Origin: Prevotella sp. UBA746 | GTDB taxonomy: Bacteria > Bacteroidota > Bacteroidia > Bacteroidales > Bacteroidaceae | Reading direction: 5' to 3' | Assembly (NCBI GenBank): GCA_002298545.1 | Contig: DBKQ01000028.1 | Location: forward strand, 49,917 to 113,916 | DNA: 64,000 bases | Part shown: positions 52,262 to 61,866 of the stretch, in pieces | Layout: the number at the start of each line of letters is the position of its first letter | Numbering within the stretch: position 1 is the stretch's first letter | The notes under the pieces: model-generated | Told to the model about the DNA's origin: nothing | What the model saw: the letters and a program-made list of their open reading frames with translations, nothing else | Database searches by the model: none | Translations under genes and position numbers: made by a program

Positions 52262-55200
52262 TTAGAAGGTCAGATTAACTCCAAATACAAACTGTTTTGT
52301 AAGAGGGTAATTCAAGCTTCCGCCCATTTCCGGATCATAGTCTTTCAGCAGTTTGCTGTTGGCTACTACAAACGGATTCGTGAGGGTTGTATAAACACGG
52401 AAGTTCTCAATGCCTAAACCTTTAGCAACCTTCTTTGGCAAGGTATATCCCAATGTGATATTCTTAACCTTGAAGAAAGAACCGTCAACATACTGCAATG
52501 CGTAATATCCAGTATATGTGCTAAGATCCTTTCCTGAGTTAAGAGCAGGGAAATAGTGGTTCTGGTTACCAGTCTCTGTAGTCCAGTAATCGAAGTATGT
52601 AGGGAAGTTGTTTTTACCGGTCGGGTCATAGCTGCCAAGCATATCATACTTGATAGTCTGTCCCCAGCGCCAGTAGAGGTATACGCTCAAGTCAAAGTTC
52701 TTGTATGTGAACGTATTCTTGAATCCCATTGTCCAATCTGGATTCTTGTGTCCGAGAACCTGATAGTCGTTGTCGCTTGGAGTATATATGTTATTTATGT
52801 CATATTGCTCAAGCACTCTCTCTACTTCACCAGTTTCCTCATTTGTGCGTTCTACCCACTTTGAGTACTTACCTTCGCCATCATGTATAAGTCCAGGAAT
52901 GTCAATCTTAAGATCGCCAGGCTTTGCTCCGAATACGGCAGCATCAGCAGCCTCAGATGTCTTCCATGTACCGTTCAGCTTATAATGATAGTAAGAATTT
53001 ACAGGCTCGCCTTTCATAAGTACAAGTCCGTCGTTTCCGTTTGTTACGAAATCGGCATCGGCAGTAGCAAGCTTTGTAATTTTCTCCTTATTATGAGTGA
53101 AAGTAAGATTTGATGTCCATGTGAAATCTTTTGTGACGATGTTGCGTGTGTTGAGTGCAAGCTCAATACCACGGTTCTCCGTCTTACAGATGTTCATATT
53201 GGTATTATAATAGGTAGAAGCGTTGAATCCACCATTTGTTATAGGCAGGTTCTTTTTCCAGATTACATCATCAGTCTTGGTGAAGTAATAATCCATCGTG
53301 AAATCGATGCGACCATTCAGGAACGAAGCATCAAGACCAATGTTTGTACTCTTTGACTTTTCCCATCCCAGATTGACGTTTGCAACGGTCTGGTCAAAAT
53401 AATAAGATGGAAGTTTAATGCCGCCCAGTCCATAATAACTTTGGGCAAGTGTAGAGATACTTGAGTAAGGGTCAATGCCTGCTGTACCTGTTACACCATA
53501 GCCAACGCGGACTTTCAAGTTGTCAAGCCATCCCTTAGTACTTTCCATAAAGCTCTCATCGCTTATGCGCCATCCCAAAGAAAATGCAGGGAATGTATCC
53601 CAACGGTTGCCGTCGGCAAGGCGAGATGAACCGTCATGACGTACAGAAGCAGATGCGAGATATCTTCCTTTGTATGAGTAGTTGATACGACCTACAAATC
53701 CCATACCTTTAGACATTGTGTAGCTTGACTTGGTCTGTTGGTTCTGACCTGCTCCAAGGTTGTGGTAAAGGTAAGTATTTGTTGTAAAGCTGTCAGCTTG
53801 TGAGAAAGTATATTCTTGACGATTGTGGTTCCAAGAAGTAACGCCTGTTATAGTGAAATCATGGTCGTCGTTAATCTTGAAATTATATGTAAGGATGTTC
53901 TCCCACTTGTAACTGTAGGCATTTGTCTGTGCTACGCTTGCGTATACAGAAGTGTTTGTGCCTGTAGCTGTAGCGCCATTAATGTCGTAATAATTGTATG
54001 AACCAAGACCTTCAAACTTGTTTGCCTTGTTAAACGAGAGAGAGGCGTTTATTCTACTTTCGAAAGTAAGTCCCTTAATTGGAGTTATACGAATGTAAGG
54101 GTTCATGTAGATACGGGCAACATCATTGTTGTTGCGGTAGTTGCTCTTGTTGTTAACCAAGAGGTTAATAAGGTTACTGCCTGCAGACGGCGTAATGTTC
54201 AGATCACCGTTCTCGTCGTAAACAGAACCTACAGGGCAAGCCCTTAACGCATTTGTCAATTTAGAGTATGCTGCATTCTTATGAACATAGCTACCCTGCA
54301 TGTTTACACCAATAGACATCCATTTCTTCAGTTGGTGATCAATGCGCATGTTTGTAGAGTAAACTTTATAGTCGTCGTCTCTATACTGTCCCTGTTCATC
54401 GGTGAAGTTCAATGACATGTAAGCCTTGGTCTTGTCTGTTCCTCCGCTTACAGAGAGCGAATAGTTCTGGGTAATTCCAGTTTTAAGAACCTCGTCAGCC
54501 CAGTCTATATCCTTGCCTGCGAGATAGTCTTCATAAAGAGCTGGGTCGTCGAAAACGTCTTCGTCTTTGATATCCGTATTGCCAGCCTCAATCTTAGCTT
54601 GTTTTATAACGTCGAAGTAACTCTTTCCGTGACGCATTTTTGGAGTCTTTGACCATCCGTTGATACCAAGATAAGCATTAAAGTTTACTGTAGCTTTTCC
54701 AGTTTTTCCGCTCTTTGTAGTTACGATTATCACACCATTTGCACCAGAAGAACCGTATATAGCTGTTGAAGACGCATCTTTCAATACGTCAATGCTTTCG
54801 ATATCGTTAGGGTTAAGAGTGCTGAGGTTACCAGGCATTCCGTCGATAATCACAGTAGGATTACCGCTTGCTGTGAATGAACGAGTACCGCGCAGCTGAA
54901 TGTCGACACCTGCACCTGCCTGACCAGAAGACTTCGTGATGTCAAGTCCGGCAACCTTACCCTGCAGAGACTCCATAGGGTTGGAAGTTGGAGACAATGT
55001 TATATCGTCATTCTTGACAGACGTAACAGCACCAGTCAAATCGCGTTTTTTCTGTGTACCATAACCGATAACAACCACCTCATCCATGACTTTGTTGTCT
55101 GGAGTCATTTTTACAGAAAGACTTTTTCCTGTAGCCTTGAGCGTTTGTGTGTTATATCCGATATAGGAAAACTCGATAGCAGAGCCTGCAGAAGCGTTGA

Positions 55201-55465
55201 TTGAGAAGTTACCGTCAAGATCGGTTATCGTCGCAGCCTGAGAACCTTTAACCTTGATTGTCACGCCAATCATTGGCTGGCCGGTCTCGTCTACAACAGT
55301 GCCCTTGACAACTCCGCTCTGCTGAACGGCTTGTGGAGAAGGGGCAACGCTGCCATTGCCGGCTGCCATTGCTGTGGCAGGACAAAGCATTGCAGAGGAC
55401 AGAGCAAGCGTGATGGACAGTTTTTTCAAGCTCTCGCTTGAATAATACATCTTTCTTGTCTTCAT
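52262..55465 (-). CDS. SusC/RagA-family TonB-dependent receptor
   Basis: 1067 residues. Signal region, carboxypeptidase-like domain (VKGTVVDETGQPMIGVTIKVKGSQAATITDLDGNFSI, about 52-130), TonB box area MDEVVVIGYGTQKKRDLTGAV, plug (LQGKVAGLDI, RGTRSFTASGNPTVIIDGMPG, IDVLKDASSTAIYGSSGANGVIIVTTK) and the barrel to the final strand (QFVFGVNLTF). It imports oligosaccharides across the outer membrane with the SusD partner. The 55466-55687 stretch upstream holds no gene; its promoter was not clear. Confidence 0.97.
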   Translation of the reverse strand: MKTRKMYYSSESLKKLSITLALSSAMLCPATAMAAGNGSVAPSPQAVQQSGVVKGTVVDETGQPMIGVTIKVKGSQAATITDLDGNFSINASAGSAIEFSYIGYNTQTLKATGKSLSVKMTPDNKVMDEVVVIGYGTQKKRDLTGAVTSVKNDDITLSPTSNPMESLQGKVAGLDITKSSGQAGAGVDIQLRGTRSFTASGNPTVIIDGMPGNLSTLNPNDIESIDVLKDASSTAIYGSSGANGVIIVTTKSGKTGKATVNFNAYLGINGWSKTPKMRHGKSYFDVIKQAKIEAGNTDIKDEDVFDDPALYEDYLAGKDIDWADEVLKTGITQNYSLSVSGGTDKTKAYMSLNFTDEQGQYRDDDYKVYSTNMRIDHQLKKWMSIGVNMQGSYVHKNAAYSKLTNALRACPVGSVYDENGDLNITPSAGSNLINLLVNNKSNYRNNNDVARIYMNPYIRITPIKGLTFESRINASLSFNKANKFEGLGSYNYYDINGATATGTNTSVYASVAQTNAYSYKWENILTYNFKINDDHDFTITGVTSWNHNRQEYTFSQADSFTTNTYLYHNLGAGQNQQTKSSYTMSKGMGFVGRINYSYKGRYLASASVRHDGSSRLADGNRWDTFPAFSLGWRISDESFMESTKGWLDNLKVRVGYGVTGTAGIDPYSSISTLAQSYYGLGGIKLPSYYFDQTVANVNLGWEKSKSTNIGLDASFLNGRIDFTMDYYFTKTDDVIWKKNLPITNGGFNASTYYNTNMNICKTENRGIELALNTRNIVTKDFTWTSNLTFTHNKEKITKLATADADFVTNGNDGLVLMKGEPVNSYYHYKLNGTWKTSEAADAAVFGAKPGDLKIDIPGLIHDGEGKYSKWVERTNEETGEVERVLEQYDINNIYTPSDNDYQVLGHKNPDWTMGFKNTFTYKNFDLSVYLYWRWGQTIKYDMLGSYDPTGKNNFPTYFDYWTTETGNQNHYFPALNSGKDLSTYTGYYALQYVDGSFFKVKNITLGYTLPKKVAKGLGIENFRVYTTLTNPFVVANSKLLKDYDPEMGGSLNYPLTKQFVFGVNLTF

Positions 55466-55613
55466 ATAAAATAGATTTTGTAAATAATATAATTTCTTCT
55501 TTATAAAAGTAAAAACGTATGAGTTTATGGTCTGTAACCTGTTAAATTTGCTTTTGTTTGTATTTTTAACGTTTAGAACTTTTTATAAGATATATAGAAC
55601 ATAAATAATAAGG

Positions 55614-55669
55614 GCCTGTTGGCTGACTTAAAGGGCCTGAAATATTGCACGTTAATTCAGCCAACAGGC
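55614..55669. terminator. Terminator downstream of the GH28 gene
   Basis: GCCTGTTGGCTGA (55614-55626) pairs perfectly with TCAGCCAACAGGC (55657-55669) around a 30-base loop. Confidence 0.7.
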
Positions 55670-55687
55670 TAAAACAGAAAACTGTGG

Positions 55688-57166
55688 TTATTTGATTGTA
55701 ATATTCACATTTTCCTGTTTAATGCCTTTGCAGTATTTAAATTCTGCCGGTTTCTTCGCAGTAATGTCGATATTCTTCAGATTAATGTTCTCGACAGGCA
55801 TTTCCGGGAGTCCGTTGAAGAACATAGCACGGTTGGCGTTGCGACACACTACATCTTCTATATATATATTCCGGAAACACGGAGTCTCCTCGGTTACAGG
55901 CTCTGGCTTAATATCTTCTGCCTTGTTCTTTCCGGCAGCTTGTGCTTCTGCTGCAGACATTCCACCATAATAGAGGTTAAAGATGACAGCCTCGGTAGGG
56001 ATGTCGAACATCGAGATGTTCTTTATCCATATATTTTCCACGATGCCTCCTCTACCTCGTTTGCTTTTGAAGCGCAAACCGACATCCGTGCCAAGGAACT
56101 GACAGTTGCTGACGCTGATGTTTTTCACTCCGCCACTCATCTCGGAGCCGACAACAAAGCCGCCGTGGCCTTTAAATACGGTGCAACCGTCTACGATGAC
56201 ATTCTCGCAAGGCACGCCGCGCTTACGTCCGTCGGCATCCTTTCCGCTCTTGATGCAGATGCCGTCGTCGCCCACGTCGAAACGTGAATTTACGATGAGT
56301 GCATTCTTGCATGATTCGAGGTCGAGGCCGTCGCCGTTTTGTGCAAAGCTCGGGTTGCGTATTTCAACATCTTCAATGAGTACATTTTCACACATCAGCG
56401 GATGAACGTTCCATGCCGGAGAGTTCTGGAATATCACACCGTTGAACCATACATTTTTGCTGCTTACGATGTTTACCATCACCGGGCGCAGAAAAACCTT
56501 GATGCTGTCCCATTGTGCATCAGAGAGGTTGCCTGTCGGCACATTCATGTCTGCCATTTTATAGCCTTTCAGTGCACCCTCGGTAGGAATCCAAAAGCCG
56601 TCGCGAATAAAAGCTCCGCCATGTGATGTCGCTTCTTTCCAGTAGCTTGCTGTCACTTTTTCACGTTTCAGCGGGCGCCAAAACTGTCCGTTGCCGTCGA
56701 TAACACCCTGTCCGGTAATAGCCACATTCTTTAGGTTATAACCAGAGATTGGCGATTTGCAGCGACGTGTATCGAGTCCTTCAAATACAGATTTTACTAT
56801 AGGATAGAGGTCTGGATCTGGAGAAAACAGCAGTATGGCACCTTTTTCGAGGTGCAGATTGATGTTACTCTTCAGCTCGATAGGTCCGGTAAACCATACG
56901 CCCTGTGGTACGGTAACTTTTCCTCCGCCTTTCTTTGCTGTTTGGTCTATTGCCTTCTGTATTGCTGATGTGCAGAGCGTTGTTCCATCGCCTTTAGCTC
57001 CGAAATCCTTTACGTTCACCGTTCTGTCCGGGAATGATGGACGGGTGACTTTTGTCATCTTAAACGGAAGGTCGGTGTAGAGATTGTCGTAGGGATAGTC
57101 TTGAGCGATGGCTGTGTTAAATGCCATGCCGAGTAGCATTGCTGCTAAGAATAGAAATTTCTTCAT
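55688..57166 (-). CDS. Polygalacturonase-like glycoside hydrolase family 28
   Basis: 492 residues with a signal peptide (MKKFLFLAAMLLGMAFNTAIAQ). GH28 right-handed helix: VNVKDFGAKGDGTTLCTSAIQKAID, then the catalytic segment NGDGLDLESCKNALIVNSRFDVGDDGICIKSGKD with the three Asp residues, GHGGFVVGSEMSGGVKN with the His, and LRFKSKRGRGG with the Arg/Lys. Hydrolyses alpha-1,4 bonds of galacturonan or rhamnogalacturonan. First gene upstream of susC on the same strand but with its own terminator, so probably a separate transcript of the same locus. Confidence 0.95.
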   Translation of the reverse strand: MKKFLFLAAMLLGMAFNTAIAQDYPYDNLYTDLPFKMTKVTRPSFPDRTVNVKDFGAKGDGTTLCTSAIQKAIDQTAKKGGGKVTVPQGVWFTGPIELKSNINLHLEKGAILLFSPDPDLYPIVKSVFEGLDTRRCKSPISGYNLKNVAITGQGVIDGNGQFWRPLKREKVTASYWKEATSHGGAFIRDGFWIPTEGALKGYKMADMNVPTGNLSDAQWDSIKVFLRPVMVNIVSSKNVWFNGVIFQNSPAWNVHPLMCENVLIEDVEIRNPSFAQNGDGLDLESCKNALIVNSRFDVGDDGICIKSGKDADGRKRGVPCENVIVDGCTVFKGHGGFVVGSEMSGGVKNISVSNCQFLGTDVGLRFKSKRGRGGIVENIWIKNISMFDIPTEAVIFNLYYGGMSAAEAQAAGKNKAEDIKPEPVTEETPCFRNIYIEDVVCRNANRAMFFNGLPEMPVENINLKNIDITAKKPAEFKYCKGIKQENVNITIK

Positions 57167-57212
57167 AAAAAGGTCTTTGTTTATATGTTTTGATTTTTTT
57201 CATTAGGTTGTG

Positions 57213-57220
57213 CAAATGTA
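57213..57220 (-). promoter_or_regulatory. -7 box of the GH28 gene
   Basis: CAAATGTA on + is TACATTTG on the reverse strand, about 47 bases before the start at 57166. Confidence 0.6.
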
Positions 57221-57327
57221 ATAAAAAATAATTGAATTACTGTCTTTATCTGCAGGTATTTGTCATAATCGTATGATAATGCGAAATATTCATACGATAA
57301 TCTTCTTGTTTCTATGAAAATATTCTC

Positions 57328-57335
57328 TATCTTTG
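57328..57335 (+). promoter_or_regulatory. -7 box of the PEP-synthase-like gene
   Basis: TATCTTTG at 57328-57335; a second ATCTTTG lies at 57351-57357. The ATG follows at 57382. Confidence 0.5.
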
Positions 57336-57381
57336 CATAAGATAAGCTGCATCTTTGCAGTACAAATAACCATTTAAGCCT

Positions 57382-60348
57382 ATGAATGAACAAACACCAC
57401 AACAGTGGAATAAATTCTATTTAAAAGATGTGTCGTTCAAGAACCTAATGACACATCGCATATTTAATGTACTTATTATTGCCAACCCCTATGATGCTTT
57501 CATGCTTGAGGATGATGGTCGTGTCGATGAGAAGATATTTAATGAGTATACAGAACTTGGTCTGCGCTATCCGCCGACGTTTACTCAGGTAAGTACGATG
57601 GTAGAAGCCTCGGAGGTTCTGTCGACAACAAGTATAGATCTCGTAATCTGTATGCCGGGAAATGCCGACAACGATGCTTTTACCGTTGCAAGAGCCGTGA
57701 AACAGGAGTTCCCGGATATGCCTTGCGTTGTGTTGACACCGTTCTCTCACGGTATAACGCGCCGTATGGAGAATGAAGACCTTTCAATATTCGATTATGT
57801 CTTCTGTTGGCTCGGCAATACAAACCTTATTCTCTCAATAATAAAGCTTATTGAGGATAAGATGAATCTTGAGCACGATATAGATGAGGCTGGCGTTCAG
57901 ATGATATTGCTCGTAGAAGACAGTATACGCTTCTATTCATCAATATTGCCTAATTTGTATAGCTATATCCTTGCCCAAAGTCAGCGCTTTGCCACCGAGG
58001 CACTGAATCCTCATTCGGCAACACTTAGAATGAGAGGAAGGCCAAAGGTTGTTTTGGCACGAACCTATGAGGAGGCGATGGATTATTATCTGCGTTTCCC
58101 CGATAATATCCTTGGTGTAATAAGCGACTGCCGTTTTCCTAAGTCTGGCGAGAAGGACTCCGAGGCAGGACTGAAATTGCTTAGGGAAATAAGGCGCAAT
58201 GATCCTTTTATTCCGCTTATTCTTGAAAGTAGCGAGGCTGAAAACCGTGAAAAGGTAGACATAAAGGGTGTCAGATTTATCGACAAGAATTCAAAGAAGA
58301 TGAATATCGATTTGAGGAACATGATGGCAGACCACATGGGCTTTGGTGATTTTATCTTCCGTGATCCGAAAACCCACGAGGAAATAAAGCGCATACACAA
58401 TCTGAAGGAATTGCAAGACAATATCTTCAGCATCCCCAATGATTCTATGCTCTATCATATATCCCGCAACCACATGAGCCGGTGGCTGTGTGCAAGAGCG
58501 ATATTTCCGGTGTCGGCATTTTTGAAGACCGTTACCCTTGAGAAATTAAAAGATGTAGATGCCCATCGCCAGATAATCTTCGATGCCATTGTGCAGTACC
58601 GCCACATGAAGAATGTAGGAACCGTAGCCGTATTCCGTCGCGACCAGTTTGATGCCTACAGTCATTTTGCCCGTATCGGCGATGGTTCATTGGGCGGAAA
58701 GGGTAGAGGTCTTGCTTTCCTCGACCATATAATAAAGTCGCATCCGGAGTTTAACGAGTTTGAGGGGGTAAAGGTGTCAATACCTAAGACCGTGGTGTTG
58801 TGTACAGATGTCTTCGACCAGTTTATGGACAACAACAACCTTTATCAGATAGCCTTGAGTGATGCTTCTGACGAAGAGATATTGCAAGCCTTCCTTAAAG
58901 CTCAGTTGCCAGATCAGTTTATCGATGATTTCATGACCTTCTTCGAGGCAACGAAGAGTCCGATAGCTATCCGCTCCAGCAGTTTGCTTGAAGACTCCCA
59001 TTATCAGCCATTTGCCGGAATTTACTCCACTTACATGATACCGTATCTTGAAGACCGGCAGGAGATGCTCCGTATGCTTGCGGCAGCGATAAAGAGTGTT
59101 TATGCCTCGGTCTACTACAAAGACTCCAAGGCTTATATGACGGCAACGAGCAATGTGATAGACCAGGAGAAGATGGCTGTAATTCTTCAGGAGGTTGTTG
59201 GCAAGCAATATGGCGACCATTATTATCCAAACTTCAGTGGTGTGTTGCGCTCTATAAACTATTATCCTATAGGATACGAGAAGTCTGAAGAAGGTATCGC
59301 CAGTCTGGCGCTCGGACTCGGTAAATATATCGTAGATGGCGGACAGACTTTGCGTGTCAGTCCATACCACCCCGACCAGGTGCTCCAGACAAGTGATATG
59401 GAGATAGCACTTCGCCAGACGCAGACGCGCTTTTATGCTCTCGATATGAAACATGTGGGCGAGGACTTTAAGGTTGACGACGGATTCAATATCCTGAACC
59501 TGAAGGTAAAAGAAGCCGACCAAGACGGCTCCTTGCGCTATATAGCATCCACATACGACCCGTATGACCAAGTGATACGCGAGGGACTGTATGATGGCGG
59601 TCGCAAGATAATCAGTTTCTGTGGAGTTCTCCGACAGGGAGTATTCCCGTTGCCGGAACTGTTGCGCCTTTCTATGAAACATGGTGCCGAGAGTATGCGT
59701 CGCCCCGTAGAGATAGAATTCGCCTGCACGCTAAACGACGACCGCAGTGGAGAATTCTATCTGTTGCAGATACGTCCGATAGTAGACAGCAAGCAGATGC
59801 TTGATGAGGATTTGAATGCCATCCCCGACAGTCAGTGTCTGCTTCGGTCGCATAATTCTCTGGGCCACGGCAAGAGCAATGATTTAGAAGATGTCGTTTA
59901 TGTTATGACCGATGATGACTTTACAGCAGCCAACAATCCCGCCATTGCAGACGAGATAGAACATATAAACCGCAAGTTCCTCGATGCCGGCAAGGGTTAC
60001 GTATTGATAGGTCCCGGCAGATGGGGCTCGAGTGACCCATGGCTTGGTGTTCCTGTGAAGTGGCCTCATATCAGTGCTGCGAAACTGATAGTAGAGACGA
60101 CGCTCAAGAATTATAGCGTAGACCCGAGTCAAGGAACGCATTTCTTCCAGAATCTGACAAGTTTTGGAGTCGGTTATTTTACTATCGACGAGAATAAAGG
60201 TATGGGCTTTTTCCGCAAGGATGTGCTTGATGCCATGCCGGCAGTAGAGCAGACCGCCCATGTCCGCCATGTTCGTTTCAGTCATCCCCTGAATATCATG
60301 ATGGATGGAATAAAGCAAGAGGGCGTGGTGATTGTAGAAAATTCATAA
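57382..60348 (+). CDS. Receiver-domain / PEP-synthase ATP-grasp fusion protein
   Basis: 988 residues. Residues about 25-165 look like a degenerate receiver (LVICMPGN where the phospho-Asp should be). Residues about 170-320 form a second receiver-like domain that keeps the acidic pair (LLVED), Asp (VISDCRFP), Ser (LESSE) and Lys (FIDKNSKK). From about 430 comes a PPDK/PEP-synthase N-terminal ATP-binding domain (GDGSLGGKGRGLAFLDHII, SPIAIRSSSLLEDSHYQPFAGIYSTY, and FYLLQIRPI). The phospho-His and PEP-binding domains of true PEP synthase are absent, so it cannot run that reaction alone. The build is known from other Bacteroidetes; the role is not. Possibly a signal-controlled phosphotransferase. 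Confidence 0.88.
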   Translation: MNEQTPQQWNKFYLKDVSFKNLMTHRIFNVLIIANPYDAFMLEDDGRVDEKIFNEYTELGLRYPPTFTQVSTMVEASEVLSTTSIDLVICMPGNADNDAFTVARAVKQEFPDMPCVVLTPFSHGITRRMENEDLSIFDYVFCWLGNTNLILSIIKLIEDKMNLEHDIDEAGVQMILLVEDSIRFYSSILPNLYSYILAQSQRFATEALNPHSATLRMRGRPKVVLARTYEEAMDYYLRFPDNILGVISDCRFPKSGEKDSEAGLKLLREIRRNDPFIPLILESSEAENREKVDIKGVRFIDKNSKKMNIDLRNMMADHMGFGDFIFRDPKTHEEIKRIHNLKELQDNIFSIPNDSMLYHISRNHMSRWLCARAIFPVSAFLKTVTLEKLKDVDAHRQIIFDAIVQYRHMKNVGTVAVFRRDQFDAYSHFARIGDGSLGGKGRGLAFLDHIIKSHPEFNEFEGVKVSIPKTVVLCTDVFDQFMDNNNLYQIALSDASDEEILQAFLKAQLPDQFIDDFMTFFEATKSPIAIRSSSLLEDSHYQPFAGIYSTYMIPYLEDRQEMLRMLAAAIKSVYASVYYKDSKAYMTATSNVIDQEKMAVILQEVVGKQYGDHYYPNFSGVLRSINYYPIGYEKSEEGIASLALGLGKYIVDGGQTLRVSPYHPDQVLQTSDMEIALRQTQTRFYALDMKHVGEDFKVDDGFNILNLKVKEADQDGSLRYIASTYDPYDQVIREGLYDGGRKIISFCGVLRQGVFPLPELLRLSMKHGAESMRRPVEIEFACTLNDDRSGEFYLLQIRPIVDSKQMLDEDLNAIPDSQCLLRSHNSLGHGKSNDLEDVVYVMTDDDFTAANNPAIADEIEHINRKFLDAGKGYVLIGPGRWGSSDPWLGVPVKWPHISAAKLIVETTLKNYSVDPSQGTHFFQNLTSFGVGYFTIDENKGMGFFRKDVLDAMPAVEQTAHVRHVRFSHPLNIMMDGIKQEGVVIVENS

Positions 60349-60427
60349 CTTATTGCTGTCTTGATGCTTACACACTTGATTAAAATCAAGAAAAGTAAAG
60401 AAAAAGAAAAGAATTGTATAAAAACAC

Positions 60428-60525
60428 TTGCAAAAGTATGGCAAAAGTCATACCTTTGCAACGTGTTTTTCATAGTATTAGATTTAAGGTTAACAAGGTT
60501 GGAGTACAGCGGTACTCCTTTTTTT
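60428..60525 (+). ncRNA. Candidate small RNA with strong promoter and terminator
   Basis: TTG 60428-60430 and TACCTTTG 60451-60458 (20 bases apart) predict a start near 60465. The transcript ends in GGAGTAC-AGCG-GTACTCC (60501-60518) and a run of seven T. About 60 bases, no open frame. The internal CATAGTATTAGATTTAAGG gives me the impression of a recurrent Bacteroidales intergenic RNA, but I cannot name it. Confidence 0.55.
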
Positions 60526-60558
60526 GTATCCATACTGTAAATATTCCATTCCCTTTTA

Positions 60559-60621
60559 TAGAAAACTATTAGGCGAGAGAATAAAAAAACTTGCTTGTTT
60601 TTTCAGAGCGTGAGTTTTCTA
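60559..60621. repeat. Short palindromic element, related to 9324-9410
   Basis: TAGAAAACT (60559-60567) and AGTTTTCTA (60613-60621) form inverted ends; inside are AAAAAAC/GTTTTTT arms and GGCGAGAGA...GCGTGAG words shared with the pdxJ-nadK region. Confidence 0.5.
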
Positions 60622-60627
60622 ATAAAA

Positions 60628-60659
60628 ATCGGGACACAGACTTCAGTCCATATCCCGAT
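60628..60659 (-). terminator. Terminator of the small HTH gene
   Basis: ATCGGGA (60628-60634) pairs with TCCCGAT (60653-60659); the A-run at 60623-60627 is a T-run on the reverse strand. Confidence 0.7.
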
Positions 60660-60716
60660 TAATAAATAATTAAACTTTCCTTATATGTAAAAGGCATACT
60701 CGGAGAGGTTTCTTTT

Positions 60717-60947
60717 TTAATATTCTCTTACTTTTGCGAGTTCCTTCTTCATCTCGTCGGCCAGAACCTCAAAGAAATTGAAGTGGAGGATAAGCGATAG
60801 CTTTTCCAAATCTTTAGAACCCACATATTCCTTATTGAATATCTTGTACAGATTTGTGCGACTGCATTCCATCTGCTCTGCGAGCCATACGCATGTATGA
60901 GCCCTTTCCTTTAATTTAGCTTTTACAAGCTTCCCTACATGTAACAT
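60717..60947 (-). CDS. Small XRE-like helix-turn-helix protein
   Basis: 76 residues: VGKLVKAKLKERAHTCVWLAEQMECSRTNLYKIFNKEYVGSKDLEKLSLILHFNFFEVL is a Cro/C1-type helix-turn-helix covering almost the whole protein. A likely DNA-binding regulator; target unknown. A -7 box lies at 61056-61063 on the reverse strand (TAATTTTG), so the leader is about 100 bases. No partner gene on its strand. Confidence 0.8.
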   Translation of the reverse strand: MLHVGKLVKAKLKERAHTCVWLAEQMECSRTNLYKIFNKEYVGSKDLEKLSLILHFNFFEVLADEMKKELAKVREY

Positions 60948-61055
60948 AACAGATTTTTATTATAGATTTATTTTGTTTACAGGTTGTTTTTTTAAATCGT
61001 CAAATATTTATTTACAATAGTAATCCTGAATGCGATAATATTTATTTTCACCGGA

Positions 61056-61063
61056 CAAAATTA
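61056..61063 (-). promoter_or_regulatory. -7 box of the small HTH gene
   Basis: CAAAATTA on + is TAATTTTG on the reverse strand. The rest of the 60948-61250 gap is very A+T-rich and holds only this and the promoter at 61223. Confidence 0.5.
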
Positions 61064-61222
61064 CGAAATAGAAATTATTCTTCATAACTTTTATTGGATT
61101 AAGATATTAAAAATATTGAAAAAAAATGATATATAACATATTGTGTTTCCGTTTATTGTACTTTTTCTGAATTTTAAAGTCTAAAAAGTAGTTTACCGTT
61201 ATGAAAATACAACTTTAATATG

Positions 61223-61230
61223 TATTTTTG
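61223..61230 (+). promoter_or_regulatory. -7 box of the thioredoxin-like lipoprotein gene
   Basis: TATTTTTG at 61223-61230; places the ATG at 61233 at or before the transcript start, so 61251 is preferred. Confidence 0.55.
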
Positions 61231-61250
61231 CAATGACAAAAACAGAAGAT

Positions 61251-61787
61251 ATGAAAAAACAACTAACAGTTATCGCCTTGCTCCTCTGCATGACGGCGGC
61301 GGCAATGGCAGGATGCAGACAACAAGCCGGCAACGACGGCAACAGTGTTTCAACAACCTCTCTGCAGAGTAATGCACCGGAAATGGCTCCCGACTTCTCG
61401 CTGAAATCAATCGACGGAAAGACATTCACCTTGTCGAGTCTTCGCGGAAAAGTTGTTGTCATTGACTTTTGGGGCAGTTGGTGCGGCTGGTGTATAAAAG
61501 GAATGCCGGAGATGAAGAAGGCATACGAAAAATATAAGGGAAAGCTGGAAATTGTAGGTGTAGACTGTGGTGATACCGATGCCAAATGGAAATCAGCCGT
61601 CAAGGAACTCGGGTTGCCTTGGATACATGTATACAACCCAAAGGGAATAGGAAGCATACTCGATACGTATGGCATACAGGGATTCCCTACAAAAGTAATA
61701 GTGGGCAAGAACGGAGAATTGCTAAAGACCGTAGTTGGCGAAGACCCCGAATTCTACACAGCCCTCGACGAGATAATGAATAAATAA
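61251..61787 (+). CDS. TlpA-like thioredoxin-fold lipoprotein
   Basis: 178 residues from 61251. Signal with lipobox MAGC (Cys near residue 22). Thioredoxin fold: PEMAPDFSLKSIDGKTFTLSSLRGKVVVIDFWGSWCGWCIKGMPEM with the redox pair WCGWC, and YGIQGFPTKVIVGKNG with the cis-Pro. Probably a membrane-anchored periplasmic reductase, related in type to the 12223-12762 protein but with a different active-site dipeptide (GW against PD). Confidence 0.9.
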   Translation: MKKQLTVIALLLCMTAAAMAGCRQQAGNDGNSVSTTSLQSNAPEMAPDFSLKSIDGKTFTLSSLRGKVVVIDFWGSWCGWCIKGMPEMKKAYEKYKGKLEIVGVDCGDTDAKWKSAVKELGLPWIHVYNPKGIGSILDTYGIQGFPTKVIVGKNGELLKTVVGEDPEFYTALDEIMNK

Positions 61788-61866
61788 AAATAATATAATT
61801 CAGGTTCTGTTTTTTTAGACGAAACCGAAACTTGAAAAATATTAGAAAACACAAACAGCAGGAGAT

